Part shown: piece after piece, positions 8,293 through 16,852 of the stretch | How the letters are laid out: every line of letters begins with the position of its first letter | Numbering within the stretch: the stretch's first letter is position 1 | Origin: Desulfatiglans anilini DSM 4660 | GTDB taxonomy: Bacteria > Desulfobacterota > DSM-4660 > Desulfatiglandales > Desulfatiglandaceae | Length of the DNA: 64,000 nucleotides | Assembly: GCF_000422285.1 (NCBI RefSeq) | Contig: NZ_AULM01000018.1 | Span: forward strand, 1-64,000 | Direction of reading: 5' to 3' | The notes under the pieces: generated by a model | What the model was told of the DNA's origin: nothing | Seen by the model: only the letters and a program-made list of their open reading frames with translations | Databases searched by the model: none | Translations under genes and position numbers: made by a program

Positions 8293-8970
8293 AGTAGAAA
8301 CCCCCACCCTAAGGGTGGGGTCATAGGAATTGGCTATGCCGGTCCCGGATGGGAATGGCCTTGAAGGCCGCTCACTGTGCTATCCTTACGAAAAGTTGTT
8401 GCCGCAACGGATAACGTAAGGAGGGAGCATCAGTGAGCAGATTTCGTAAGTTATCACATACGATATGGCACTGTCAGTATCATGTTGTTTGGCTGCCAAA
8501 ATATCGGTTTCGGATATTGACGGGATCGATACGGGAGGCATGCGAGGTGGCCATTCGATCGATCTGCGGGTTTGCGGGCTGTGAGGTTGTTGAGCTGAAC
8601 GTACAGCCCGACCATGTTCATCTTGTGGCAATGATTCCTGCAAAAGTGGGGATAAGCCAGTTGCTTGGGCGATTGAAGGGGCAGACATCGATAAGGCTGT
8701 TTCACCAGTTTCGGCATTTGAAAAAGAAACCGTATTGGGGGAACCACTTCTGGTCCAAGGGATACTGCGTGGTTACGGTGGATCTCGATGCGGACATGAT
8801 ACGCAAGTATGTCCGGTAGCAAGAGGAAAAGGAAAACCAGTTGGAACAAATGCAATTATTTTAATGGGTATCATGATAGCGGCACAACTTTTTTGCCCGC
8901 CCCCTCATGGGGTAGGGCATATGCCCCCCTATGGGGGGCTTAATTAAAGCCGCACCCTAAGGGTGCGGAT
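8293..8970 (+). mobile_element. IS200/IS605-family insertion sequence
   Basis: A short IS with one transposase gene is bounded by near-end hairpins, as in IS200 elements that lack terminal inverted repeats. The left hairpin is CCCCACCCTAAGGGTGGGG at 8302-8320 and the right is CCGCACCCTAAGGGTGCGG at 8950-8968; they share the core CACCCTAAGGGTG. Two further G/C hairpins lie at 8899-8918 and 8923-8939 before the right end. Exact ends are uncertain by several bases. It separates the hsdM remnant from the nuclease gene at 8981. Confidence 0.8.
8433..8819 (+). CDS. tnpA: IS200-family transposase TnpA, cut short by an amber codon
   Basis: TnpA is a Y1 HUH transposase acting on single-stranded DNA. 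The protein starts at a GTG with AAGGAGGG upstream. It has the opening SHTIWHCQYHVVWLPKYRFR, the HUH motif QPDHVHLV and the catalytic tyrosine region WSKGYCVVTVDLD. It stops at TAG (8817-8819) after IRKYVR. In the same frame the next codons read QEEKENQLEQMQLF to a TAA at 8862-8864, a normal IS200 tail in which a tryptophan often occupies the stop position. Only the last 14 or so residues are lost, so activity may be retained or reduced. Confidence 0.85.
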   Translation: MSRFRKLSHTIWHCQYHVVWLPKYRFRILTGSIREACEVAIRSICGFAGCEVVELNVQPDHVHLVAMIPAKVGISQLLGRLKGQTSIRLFHQFRHLKKKPYWGNHFWSKGYCVVTVDLDADMIRKYVR

Positions 8971-8980
8971 CTTTACAGAT

Positions 8981-9658
8981 ATGCTAAAAAATATTACTAT
9001 AAAGAAAGGAGATATATTAGAGAAAGAAAAAATGATTTTTTGGTTTAAGACAAAGTATCTACTCATAAAGCAGGCCACTATTTCAGCTCACTTGCACAAG
9101 CTATCAATAAGTTCTTCCAGTCGAATACATTTAAATGTCGATCCAAACGGCAAAGATGATCTTTTTTTCCAAATTGACAACAAAAAATTTCGTCTTTACG
9201 AGCAAGCCTCTGATCCAACTCCTATTTATTTTAGACAGAAGGAAGATGAGAAACTGGCGGCAAAACATCAGGATTCAGAAGAAGAAAATGGAAATGAATT
9301 CGCCTACGAAAAGGATCTTCAGAATTTTCTGGCAAAGAATCTTTCCCTTATCGAGCCTGGGTTATCGTTATACTTGGAAGAGGAAATTAGCGGTATTGAA
9401 TTTCCGGTAGGGAACCGGTTTATCGATTTTTTGGCAATCGATAATAACAAAAATTATGTGGTAATAGAGCTAAAAGTATCGCGCGGGTACGATCGAGTTG
9501 TCGGACAAATCCTCCGTTATATGGCGTGGATCAGAAAACACCACGCTGAAGAAGGTAGAAAAGTGCGTGGTATAATAATCGCCCGTGAGATTTCTGATGA
9601 TCTTTTGCTGGCATGTTCTGAAATGAACAATGTTGAACTTTACGAATATAATCTTTAA
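8981..9658 (+). CDS. NucS/DUF91-like PDDEXK nuclease
   Basis: This protein has about 225 residues. The N-terminal part (GDILEKEKMIFWFKTKYLLI, then TISAHLHKLS) is a DNA-binding-like domain found in front of such nucleases, with DDLFFQIDNKKFRLYE next. The C-terminal nuclease domain shows FIDFLAIDNNKNYVVIELKV, i.e. the D...ExK core, and then VGQILRYMAWIRKH, typical of NucS/DUF91 proteins. Family nucleases cut branched or mismatched DNA. The ATG at 8981 is only about 11 nt past the IS right end and lacks a clear ribosome site, so the natural promoter and possibly the first codons were replaced by the IS. AAGGAG at 9006-9011 is a second candidate, preceding the ATG at 9032. Confidence 0.72.
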   Translation: MLKNITIKKGDILEKEKMIFWFKTKYLLIKQATISAHLHKLSISSSSRIHLNVDPNGKDDLFFQIDNKKFRLYEQASDPTPIYFRQKEDEKLAAKHQDSEEENGNEFAYEKDLQNFLAKNLSLIEPGLSLYLEEEISGIEFPVGNRFIDFLAIDNNKNYVVIELKVSRGYDRVVGQILRYMAWIRKHHAEEGRKVRGIIIAREISDDLLLACSEMNNVELYEYNL

Positions 9659-9755
9659 ATAACATTAAATAAGATAGACAAAAATCTATAGCGAATATAT
9701 CGAATCGTTATAAAATTATACAATGTGTCAACATTGTAGAAGGAGTAGGAACGCA

Positions 9756-10604
9756 ATGCCTATAATGTTCAATACCATCCTTCGTGAAGCTGGGCTACCA
9801 CTGGAAAATATACGATTAATTAGGCATAAAGATAAGAATGCAAAGCGTGGCTTTACTCCTTATGAGCTCTGGCGCGATGACCGTTCTCAATTTGAAAATT
9901 ATCAATCTACGCAACGTATTCGAAATAAGACTAAGCTGAATGCCCTTTATTGGGCAGTGTTTGTCGTTGACTTTAGTGAAGAAACGATGTTTGCTGGACT
10001 TTACGAAGTGCATTATCGGGGGCGATTGGAGGTAGACACTCCTATGCCTCACATGGATGGTATAGATAAGGCAGGTAGTTGCGATGTATATGATCTCAAG
10101 TTACAAGACAAACTGCTTGATCTTGTCGGGAGACTTTATATTGATTGGGGGCCGGGAGCCCTTGCATGGGTTCAATACGCTTCTAGAAATGATAAGGCTA
10201 TCACCGAACTGCGGCGAGAATTTCGAACACCTGATTTCCCCGGTTTTTTGGAGTTTATCCAGCCACTTTCAAAACTCGATACTCTCCCCAAGAGTTGGGT
10301 TTCGCCACTTGAATCTTCTCGTGGAGTTTATTTGTTAACGTGCCCGAAGACGAAAGAACAGTACGTCGGTTCGGCGAGAGGTGAAGAAGGTTTTTGGGGT
10401 AGGTGGCAAAATTATGTGGAGACGGGGCACGGCGGCAATATAGGACTTAAAAGTCGGGACCCAAGTGATTACCAGGTCTCGATCCTTGAGGTTGCAGGAT
10501 CGTCTGCAACATCTGATGACATCTTAATGATGGAAGGGCGATGGCAGCGGAAGCTCCAAAGCCAGGAAATGGGTTTGAATCGCAATTTAGCCAAGAAGGT
10601 GTAA
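9756..10604 (+). CDS. GIY-YIG nuclease family protein
   Basis: This protein has about 282 residues. The first 190 form an uncharacterised domain (NTILREAGLPLENIRLIRHK, later ALYWAVFVVDFSEETMFAGL). The C-terminal domain carries the GIY-YIG signature as GVYLLT...EQYVGSA, then WGRWQNYVETGHGGN and the late glutamate region DILMMEGRWQRKLQ. GIY-YIG enzymes cleave DNA at one metal site. The ATG at 9756 was chosen because AGAAGGAG lies 12-17 nt upstream. The gene is in AT-rich sequence with its own ribosome site and stands alone in a run of nuclease-like genes. A phage or defence role is inferred from context. Confidence 0.78.
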   Translation: MPIMFNTILREAGLPLENIRLIRHKDKNAKRGFTPYELWRDDRSQFENYQSTQRIRNKTKLNALYWAVFVVDFSEETMFAGLYEVHYRGRLEVDTPMPHMDGIDKAGSCDVYDLKLQDKLLDLVGRLYIDWGPGALAWVQYASRNDKAITELRREFRTPDFPGFLEFIQPLSKLDTLPKSWVSPLESSRGVYLLTCPKTKEQYVGSARGEEGFWGRWQNYVETGHGGNIGLKSRDPSDYQVSILEVAGSSATSDDILMMEGRWQRKLQSQEMGLNRNLAKKV

Positions 10605-10683
10605 GACTGAGGTAGACGCTTTAAGCCGTCGCCGAAAAGCGTGCAGCTGGCGTTCGGCTTTATCCTGTATATGGAGATCCTTT

Positions 10684-11361
10684 TTGAAATATATCTACAT
10701 ACCAGCGAAAAATGCCGATGACTGGGCAGTGCTACTTGCTGATCCTTTAAAACATTGGCGGACCGGATATTCGGCGCGAACACTTGCCTATTCTTGGCAA
10801 AATGCAGACGGTTTCCCTTCTGAGATCCAGACAGCATTCTCGACAAACGAGCTGCTTGCCGACATTCAATTATTGCTTGCCATTCCAGAGCATCAGGTCC
10901 CTTTGGTCGGAGGATCTAGACCATCCCAAAATGATATATGGGCGCTTGCGAGGGCAAGCACGGGCTTAGTGTCAATCGCTGTAGAGGGAAAAGTTTCTGA
11001 GCCGTTTGGTCCAACATTGTCGGATTGGTTGGCTGAAGGATCGAAAGGAAAGGCTTCTCGACTTGCCTTCCTTAGGCGAGAACTTAATCTGAATGAGACG
11101 CTCGCTGGCACGATACGATATCAACTCATCCATCGGACTGGGGCTGCTGTGATTGAGGCTAAGCGTTTCGGAGCGCCGCATGCTGTTATGATCGTGCACT
11201 CATTCAGTCGGTCGCGTGAATGGTTTCAGGACTACGAGGCGTTTGCATTGTTGCTACGCGCTGAAGTGTCTGTCAATCGTATAGTCTATGCGGGAAAGCG
11301 TGCTGGGGTTCATCTCCATATTGGGTGGGTGTGCGGGAATGAAGAATACCTTTTTAGGTAG
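10684..11361 (+). CDS. DUF6946-like protein, possible nuclease fold
   Basis: This 225-residue protein matches my recollection of the DUF6946 family: it begins with KYIYIPAKNADDWAVLLADP, then HWRTGYSARTLAYSW. The centre reads VSIAVEGKVSEPFGPTLSDW, where an acidic residue two before a lysine (EGK) resembles a PDDEXK site. The later part is RYQLIHRTGAAVIEAKRFGA. The TTG start has GGAG nine bases upstream, and no in-frame ATG lies near. The function is not known; restriction-like nuclease is a guess from the EGK motif and its neighbours. Confidence 0.65.
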   Translation: MKYIYIPAKNADDWAVLLADPLKHWRTGYSARTLAYSWQNADGFPSEIQTAFSTNELLADIQLLLAIPEHQVPLVGGSRPSQNDIWALARASTGLVSIAVEGKVSEPFGPTLSDWLAEGSKGKASRLAFLRRELNLNETLAGTIRYQLIHRTGAAVIEAKRFGAPHAVMIVHSFSRSREWFQDYEAFALLLRAEVSVNRIVYAGKRAGVHLHIGWVCGNEEYLFR

Positions 11362-11365
11362 TATC

Positions 11366-11426
11366 TGATCGGAAATGACTCTCCGGTAGAACCCGGTTTC
11401 CAATCTGGAAAGGAAGATTTTTGGTC
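11366..11426 (-). repeat. dispersed about-60-bp repeat, family 1, copy 1
   Basis: Read on the minus strand, this segment matches the copy at 36149-36210 over about 60 bp with few changes. Shared blocks include CCAAAAATC, GATTGGAAAC, GGGTTCTACCGG and TCATTTCCG. It lies in the gap after the DUF6946 gene. Confidence 0.7.
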
Positions 11427-11600
11427 AATATCTATGAAATAAAGCTTTTGTGCGGAGGCGACCTATAGATCGCCGCACAAGCAAAGGTGTAGATAGACGC
11501 CGAGATTGGGCAAAAAGACTATTTCCGGATCGAAGTGAACATGTCCAATCGGATGTGGATCAAAACCCGTGAAACTGACGGATTAAGTTTAGGTGAGATC

Positions 11601-12044
11601 ATGAGTAAAAAATACAAGACGCAATGGTCAGGACAATTCGGGGTTGCGCATGAACTGACGCGGCGCGGGTATCTCGTGACGTTTACGATTGGGAATGCCC
11701 CTGCGGCAGACCTGTTGTGCGAGAGTCCATCCGGTAAAGTATTCTCTGTCCAGGTTAAGTCGCTAAGTTCCAAAACGTACTTTTTATATCAGTCTGCCTT
11801 GGTGGAGCCAGATGCCAGCCGATTTTTTGTGTTCGTCTTGATACCCGATGCCGTGGACCAGCGGCCGGAGTATTTCGTTCTTGATAATCAGCAGTTCAGG
11901 CAGGTTGTTACTGAGCAAGAGCAGGTATCGAGAGAGTTGGAGGAAAAACGCGGCAAGCCATATGGCAAGTTCAGTCCTGGAATAAACTATAAAATACTCG
12001 CACGGCATGATTTTCTGGATGCCTGGGGAAATATCCCACAGTGA
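11601..12044 (+). CDS. PDDEXK-like (DUF4365/resolvase-like) hypothetical protein
   Basis: This 147-residue protein begins MSKKYKTQWSGQFGVAHELT. The pattern of a glutamate in HELTRRGY, an aspartate in APAADLLC and VQVKS after FSV follows the E...D...[EQ]xK arrangement of small PDDEXK nucleases such as archaeal Holliday-junction resolvases and DUF4365 proteins. The ATG at 11601 is favoured by AGGTGAG upstream; a longer reading from 11535 has no ribosome site. The function is inferred from motif only. It continues the string of nuclease-like genes. Confidence 0.65.
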   Translation: MSKKYKTQWSGQFGVAHELTRRGYLVTFTIGNAPAADLLCESPSGKVFSVQVKSLSSKTYFLYQSALVEPDASRFFVFVLIPDAVDQRPEYFVLDNQQFRQVVTEQEQVSRELEEKRGKPYGKFSPGINYKILARHDFLDAWGNIPQ

Positions 12045-12130
12045 TGGACGCCGTGAAAATCTTAAGTTCTGGAAGGCTAGTGAGCCGTAAAAGTTTCTAA
12101 CTGATTGCTCACAGCGCGATATTTGTTATT

Positions 12131-12622
12131 TTGCAGAAAGAGAATATAGAGATTGAAGAAATGAAATCCGAGGTTGAATATTTCCATTGCGGAGATCAAT
12201 TGCTACGGGTTCTGAATTGCGAAATCCAAAAGGTGATGGCAATCGTTGATTCGATCGCATGGTCCAACTCGTTCAAGTATTTTAAAAATGGCATGATTTA
12301 CGAACATCAATCTGGTTACAATAAGGCGTTTGCTGAAAATTTTATTAATCGTGGCAGGGAAACACAACCTATATTACGGAGTGATCCGAAGCTGATTGGG
12401 GATTTTCGTAAAAAACTTGTTTTTGTTGAAATTCAGTTTGGTAATAGTTCAGCTTTATACCGTGACTATTACAAGTTCCAATACGGCTTGGCTAATGGAC
12501 TTCTCTCACTTGCGGTTCTCATCGTTCCGTCGAATCCCAGTAGTTTTTTCCCAAATCGAGCCCGAAGTGTTCAAACAGGACTTTCAGAGTTTGAAGTTGA
12601 AGGAAGTTCCAATATACTGTAA
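12131..12622 (+). pseudogene. BglII/BstYI-like restriction endonuclease, probably frameshifted
   Basis: The readable protein has the active-site neighbourhood of BglII/BstYI-type enzymes: DFRKKLVFVEIQFGN, with acidic residue, ExQ and QFGN, and then YRDYYKFQYGLANGLLSLAV and LIVPSNP. Orthodox enzymes of this group are about 200 residues or more. This frame ends soon after a run of six T at about 12545-12550, whereas another frame continues with VFKQDFQSLKLKEVPIYCKY, which looks like genuine protein. A 1-base slip in the T run is therefore likely. The start is either TTG 12131 or ATG 12161. No cognate methylase is nearby. Confidence 0.55.
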
Positions 12623-13089
12623 ATACAAGACAATTAAGTCTCGGGGTTGTAGAACTCAACCGTCAGCTATAGTGCGCCATCTCCGTGATTGGGGACGGCC
12701 CCTTTCTGGCTTCCAGGCCCGAAGAAACCCGGACGGAGGTTGGAAGACCCCACATCTCAGCCAATAGCGGTTCTCGATGCTCTCGGCTTCGTGATCCAGG
12801 ACGGTAGGGTACTACAAAAGCAGTAGCTATTTTGTACTGTGATAACAAAGGCTTGCTTCTTTTTTTTAGTTTCTTATTTGTAAACTCGAGTTAAAATTCT
12901 ATGTTCAATAAATCAAGTCATCAAAATAAACCATTTCCTCGCTGATATACGGCTGGGCGTTTTGGATTTTTGCTTACGGGCGGGGAACAGGTGCGTGGCG
13001 GTTATTTCCGCGCTGTTTACGTCAAAGCTGATTCTTCTTTCGGAGGAAGTTGTCAGGCGACCCGCATGTATCTGAAAACCTTTTGGCAA
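12623..13089. other. gap without a recognisable gene
   Basis: The first 150 bases may hold the shifted tail of the BglII-like gene. The remainder is AT-rich near 12840-12960 and shows no open reading frame with recognisable homology, no RNA gene and no convincing repeat. Confidence 0.4.
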
Positions 13090-13380
13090 TCAAGGTTTTG
13101 GTTCATAAACTTCGAACACCCTGGTAGTTGGTGGCACTTTGGCAATGCCTGCCAGGTCTTTTTGTAGCTGGGAGGCCGCAGCTTGTCGAAAAGCCTCAAT
13201 ATCCTCCCTCGAATCCCAAAGGGTAAGGGACCCATACTCTCCAGTTAAGTCGTCAGCGAGAAATATTTCGTCCTTAAACCCCTTTGCTGTTCTGTGCACG
13301 GGGGAAAACTGATCGCCCAGTTTCTCAGCAGTCGAACGCATCCCTGGTCCAAGAGGGAATAATAGTAGAAGTGCATACAT
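13090..13380 (-). CDS. small monooxygenase-fold (ABM-like) protein
   Basis: This 96-residue protein begins MYALLLLFPLGPGMRSTAEK; ADDLTGEYGSLTLWDSREDI and FEVYEP follow. A short protein ending in FEVYEP with a central GSLTLWDS strand fits the dimeric alpha-beta barrel of YdhR/antibiotic-biosynthesis-monooxygenase-like proteins, many of which have no known substrate. The ATG at 13380 has AAGGAGGA nine bases upstream; a TTG just before it is less likely. It stands alone on the minus strand. Confidence 0.6.
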   Translation of the reverse strand: MYALLLLFPLGPGMRSTAEKLGDQFSPVHRTAKGFKDEIFLADDLTGEYGSLTLWDSREDIEAFRQAAASQLQKDLAGIAKVPPTTRVFEVYEPKP

Positions 13381-13596
13381 CAATTATCCTCCTTTCCTTC
13401 GCAATGAATGTGTGCATTGCCCTATGGTACGCCTGGGTCGCCTAAAACGCTAATCAGCTATCCAATTTTCTGCGTCGGCTGAATTTTTCTTATTTCGTGC
13501 TTGTGTTTCATTCGCATACGGGACGTTCACGGCGTCAAGTAAATCGCCAGTTTCGACTAAGGCTTTCAATTTATGATAAAGTCTAGTACAGCCTAT

Positions 13597-14394
13597 TTAT
13601 TGCTCTAAGACCAAAAGCGAAAACCACTCTGATTTATCATGCTCCTTCCATGAAGAGCTGAAGTTGTACAGTTCTCTATTTGAAATTTGGGCATTAGTAA
13701 GAATATTTTTTACATTTTCATTGTCAGTATCGATTCTTCTATTTTTATAAGTTAGAAGTTTTTCTATAAAATCAAATCCTTCTGTTTGAGTCAAATTCGC
13801 ATTGATAAATGTATATTCTCCCAAATAATAGATGCCTGGTTTAGACAGCTGAAACGCACAACCCAAAAAATACCAATCCTTGTCCGATCTGAATATTTTC
13901 TGTAATGACTTTAAATAGTTTGCATGGAAGCTTTGGATGGAGGCTTCAATAGGAAGTAAGTAACCACTTGAAAAGAATTGTTCCATATAAGGAGCAATGC
14001 GCGTTTCACTTGATCTTGCACTTGTAAGGTAAATCAAGCTTTCGCGTTCATTTTTGAATTTTTCGATATCAATATTCCAAATTATATACCCATGATTGTC
14101 TCTGTCAGCTTCTGTATAAGTTATACCGTCCCATGGATCAGGGTTTAAAATGGGTTTTCTCGGGATGGACCCTTTATAAATGCCATTTCTCACGATACCT
14201 TTTGGTAATATTTTTTCTCCATCAATGTACAAAGCAAATGCCATTCCGTCAATATTACCATCCCCTAAATTTGCACCTAAAATAATGGTTGCTGCATTAT
14301 TATTAACTTCCCGGTTTATATCTGTTTGCGTAAGAGGATAACCTGCACAACCAGTGATAGCAAACAACATTATTAGTAAAAAACCATTTTTCAT
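13597..14394 (-). CDS. AT-rich lipoprotein of unknown function
   Basis: This 265-residue protein has a lipoprotein signal peptide ending in the lipobox ITGC (about residues 13-16), so it is likely membrane anchored after lipidation. The body has no family I recognise; it contains GMAFALYIDGEKILPKGIV, YLTSARSSETRIAPY and GIYYLGEYTFIN. Segments such as FALYIDGEKI recall the LFIDGE strand of the lipoprotein at 388-831, so a distant relation is possible. Base composition is far more AT-rich than the core genome, which suggests acquisition by transfer. Confidence 0.6.
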   Translation of the reverse strand: MKNGFLLIMLFAITGCAGYPLTQTDINREVNNNAATIILGANLGDGNIDGMAFALYIDGEKILPKGIVRNGIYKGSIPRKPILNPDPWDGITYTEADRDNHGYIIWNIDIEKFKNERESLIYLTSARSSETRIAPYMEQFFSSGYLLPIEASIQSFHANYLKSLQKIFRSDKDWYFLGCAFQLSKPGIYYLGEYTFINANLTQTEGFDFIEKLLTYKNRRIDTDNENVKNILTNAQISNRELYNFSSSWKEHDKSEWFSLLVLEQ

Positions 14395-15036
14395 GGTGAT
14401 TTGCCTTTCGTATATTATTAAACTAATCTAAATTCTGGCAATGCTCGCATGGAAAAATTTTGTAGCCGAACTTTACTATCTTCGACGTCTCAATTAAAGC
14501 CGCGAAAACCTTCGATTTAGCTGCCTATCGGATTTAGGCGGCTGATATGTGGAATTAGCCGTCCGTGACGGGATTTAAGGTTCAAATTTGAGATGATCTG
14601 CTTTAGGAAATAAAATTCCATTTGTATAAACTGTTGCCGCAGCCTGCCGCCCAGGAGTCTTTGCCTGACGAAAATGCTTATGCAAAAACGGGTGTGTGTG
14701 GATATAGGAATTAAACATACGTAAAATAATAACGTGTTTAAACCCAAGAAGACGGGAGACTCGTTTGGTAAGAGGCAATGGAGCATGGAAGGGCAGAGTG
14801 CGTGTATGAGCTGTGCCTTTTGACGTAGATCAGCGTCATGCCGTTTACGTGACCAGTCCGAAACTCCAGATTTGGCCGGTCAACCGCGACCGAGCTTTGC
14901 CGGAATGCATGACCGGAAGAGACTTGTGGTCCGGGCGTGAAAACTACTTCGCCGACCTCAAGCCGCCCCCCCGGACCCTCATGGACAACCAGTTTCCTGT
15001 TTGGCGGAAGACCGGATTGTCCGTCCGCGCTTCGGT
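14395..15036. other. gap without a recognisable gene
   Basis: The AT-rich first half holds the upstream region of the lipoprotein gene. The second half (from about 14815) turns GC-rich. Frames exist but none shows family resemblance, a plausible start with ribosome site or a signal peptide. No repeat or RNA gene was seen. Confidence 0.4.
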
Positions 15037-15462
15037 CTACTTGAGTCGCCTCCCCGAGACGTCGATCACCGTGATAGTCTGGGTCCCTGTGAATTTCTCG
15101 TCTTCTGTAGTAAAACCCACCAGGGTAAGTTCATTTTCACCGGGGACCGTCAGAGAGCCAATTTCCGCGAGAGCTTTAACCTCCTCCATCAGGAATTTGG
15201 CGACAAAATTTCCTCTGTTGTCCGCCTTCCAGGAGGCGATTTCAATGTCGTTGAGGGAAACCGTTGTCGCAACGACATTCGAATAGACGATATTCGTATG
15301 AACGGTGACCACCTCTCCGCTGTTCTGGAGATTCAGCGTCCGCGGCGCCACTTCAATCGTGATGTCTAAACCATAAGATGTCCCCGAAGGGCCGAAAAAG
15401 GTGATCAAAAGGATCGCAGCAGCCAGCACATTCGGAATAATAACTTTGCAACGTCTTCGCAT
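15037..15462 (-). CDS. exported protein of unknown function
   Basis: This 141-residue protein starts MRRRCKVIIPNVLAAAILLI, a basic start and hydrophobic core followed by SYGLDI, a likely signal peptidase site. The mature part (TIEVAPRTLNLQNSGEVVTV; later PGENELTLVGFTTEDEKFTG) looks like a single immunoglobulin-like beta-sandwich domain of the kind used in surface or cell-wall proteins. The ATG at 15462 has GGGGGGA just upstream and removes a longer unlikely N-terminus. The function is unknown. Confidence 0.6.
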   Translation of the reverse strand: MRRRCKVIIPNVLAAAILLITFFGPSGTSYGLDITIEVAPRTLNLQNSGEVVTVHTNIVYSNVVATTVSLNDIEIASWKADNRGNFVAKFLMEEVKALAEIGSLTVPGENELTLVGFTTEDEKFTGTQTITVIDVSGRRLK

Positions 15463-15526
15463 AATTCCCCCCTTTTCACTTAACCCATGAATAAATTGAA
15501 CCAACTTCCCAACCGATACCGGAAGC

Positions 15527-15582
15527 CCCTCCCATTGGGATCGGAAACTCGGCTGTACCGGGGGACCATTTCCGGGCGGACT
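15527..15582 (+). repeat. dispersed about-60-bp repeat, family 1, copy 2
   Basis: This copy has the blocks ATCGGAAACTCGG, TGTACCGGGGGACC and CATTTCCGGGCGGA, aligned in the same order and spacing as the copy at 36149-36210. It is more diverged than copies 1 and 3. Confidence 0.55.
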
Positions 15583-15933
15583 CTATTTCTTTTTTGAAGG
15601 CCGACCGACTTCGCAAACCCTACGTGAACGACAAAAAGATTCCTCTCTCTGAATTCGAACCGGTTTTGATCTTCGTTAAAACGGTGAGTCGAAGCAGTAA
15701 AACCAAGGTTCAATTAGACTTATCAGCGGCATTTTCTTCACGATCCAGAGATTCAAAGATAAGAAGCATTCCGCCGGAAAGTTACCGGCACAATACCAAA
15801 AGCTCAAGTTAGGATTAATTCATGGAGCCGAAAAGACTTAAGGAGGCAGATCATCACGGATGCATCCGCGACGCTAGCGCGGTCCTGCCCAAAAGTCAAT
15901 TTATTTTACGTCGCAGCCTCTTTTGAACAAGGG

Positions 15934-15975
15934 AGAAACCGGCCCCCTAAGAGCAGGGGTTTCTATTTTTTTTTA
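15934..15975 (+). terminator. Rho-independent terminator with no obvious gene upstream
   Basis: GAAACC followed by CCCC pairs with GGGGTTTC across a 9-nt loop, with a GG bulge, and is followed by TATTTTTTTTT. It faces the plus strand, yet no recognisable plus-strand gene precedes it. The only short frame upstream is a 34-codon ATG frame from about 15822 to 15926. A small RNA ending here is possible. Confidence 0.6.
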
Positions 15976-16080
15976 AACTGACTCCACCTCAGAAACACAA
16001 CTGTGTTGAATCCTATACTCAAGTAGGTGAGAATCACAGCGCAGTTTTGAGTATACAATTAAAAACATTCATTTGCAATA

Positions 16081-16695
16081 TCAGCCATCTTTCTTGGCGG
16101 CGGATCGAATCGACTCCGCTTTTTCACGGAGTTCCAGGTAGTCCGTCCTTAATCGGGAGTTAGCGGCCCAAACCTCTTCCATATAGTTTCTTTCTTTCTC
16201 TGTAATCAGTCGAAGTGCCAGTACTTCGGGGCGATCACGGATAACGGCACCTGCAGGCACCTTTGTAAAGGAATGGAAGGTAACCCGTTTGGCAATAGCT
16301 CCAATGCCAAGCCATACATGATCTTCTAGAGTGGCCTTGTATAAAGAGGCTCTCATAGCAATAAAACACTCTTGCCCGATGGTGCACGGTCCATGGAGGA
16401 TAGCTCCATGGGCTACGGTAGTCTTGGAGCCTATGATCACTGAAGCCCCCGGATCGGCGTGTATGATGACGCCATCCTGAATAATGACCTCCCTATCGAT
16501 CTGGATGGGGGCGACTTTTCCGTCCTTTCCGCGCTGGTCGGCCCGAATAACGGCCAATGGTCCTATGAAAACATCTTTGTCAATTCTGACGTTACCGATG
16601 ATCTGGGCAGAAGGGTCAATCAGCGCCGTGGGATCGATGTGTGGATAATCGCCTGCCAGGTTATGCCTTATATTTTTGTATTGTAGTGATGTCAT
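16081..16695 (-). CDS. gamma-carbonic-anhydrase-like left-handed beta-helix protein
   Basis: This 204-residue protein contains hexapeptide repeats of a left-handed beta-helix (for example DPSAQIIGNVRIDKDVFIGP). The zinc-site histidines of gamma-carbonic anhydrases are present in VIIHAD and in VAHGAILHG, together with the conserved RADQRG region. Gamma-CA proteins hydrate CO2 as trimers, but many homologues are uncharacterised or act as acyltransferase-like proteins. A C-terminal helix (residues about 165-204) caps the fold. No operon partner is present. Family is confident; activity is not. Confidence 0.82.
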   Translation of the reverse strand: MTSLQYKNIRHNLAGDYPHIDPTALIDPSAQIIGNVRIDKDVFIGPLAVIRADQRGKDGKVAPIQIDREVIIQDGVIIHADPGASVIIGSKTTVAHGAILHGPCTIGQECFIAMRASLYKATLEDHVWLGIGAIAKRVTFHSFTKVPAGAVIRDRPEVLALRLITEKERNYMEEVWAANSRLRTDYLELREKAESIRSAAKKDG

Positions 16696-16852
16696 TCTTT
16701 TTCCTCCATGTCTAAAATTACCGTTTAGAATGGACAGCCATTAAGCAGATACCTCTTCGGGTTTCCAAATAGTCCGGAAACAACATTCTCAGGTTTGTAA
16801 TGAATTATCTATATGGTTTAAAGCCGGCCAGCTATCCGCCGATTCAGGATCT

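Noticed and set aside
6902-8819. Three in-frame TAG codons in the island could indicate amber recoding (for example pyrrolysine).
   Set aside because: All occur in decayed or mobile genes, and thrS, pheT and other healthy genes end with TAG. hsdS is interrupted by TAA, so ordinary mutation is simpler.
8899-8968. Short palindromes near the IS200 right end as a CRISPR-like array.
   Set aside because: No regularly spaced direct repeats or spacers; they are the hairpins of the IS end.
14813-15286. Plus-strand frame in the 14.8-15.3 kb gap.
   Set aside because: It overlaps the exported protein antisense, lacks a ribosome site and has no recognisable homology.
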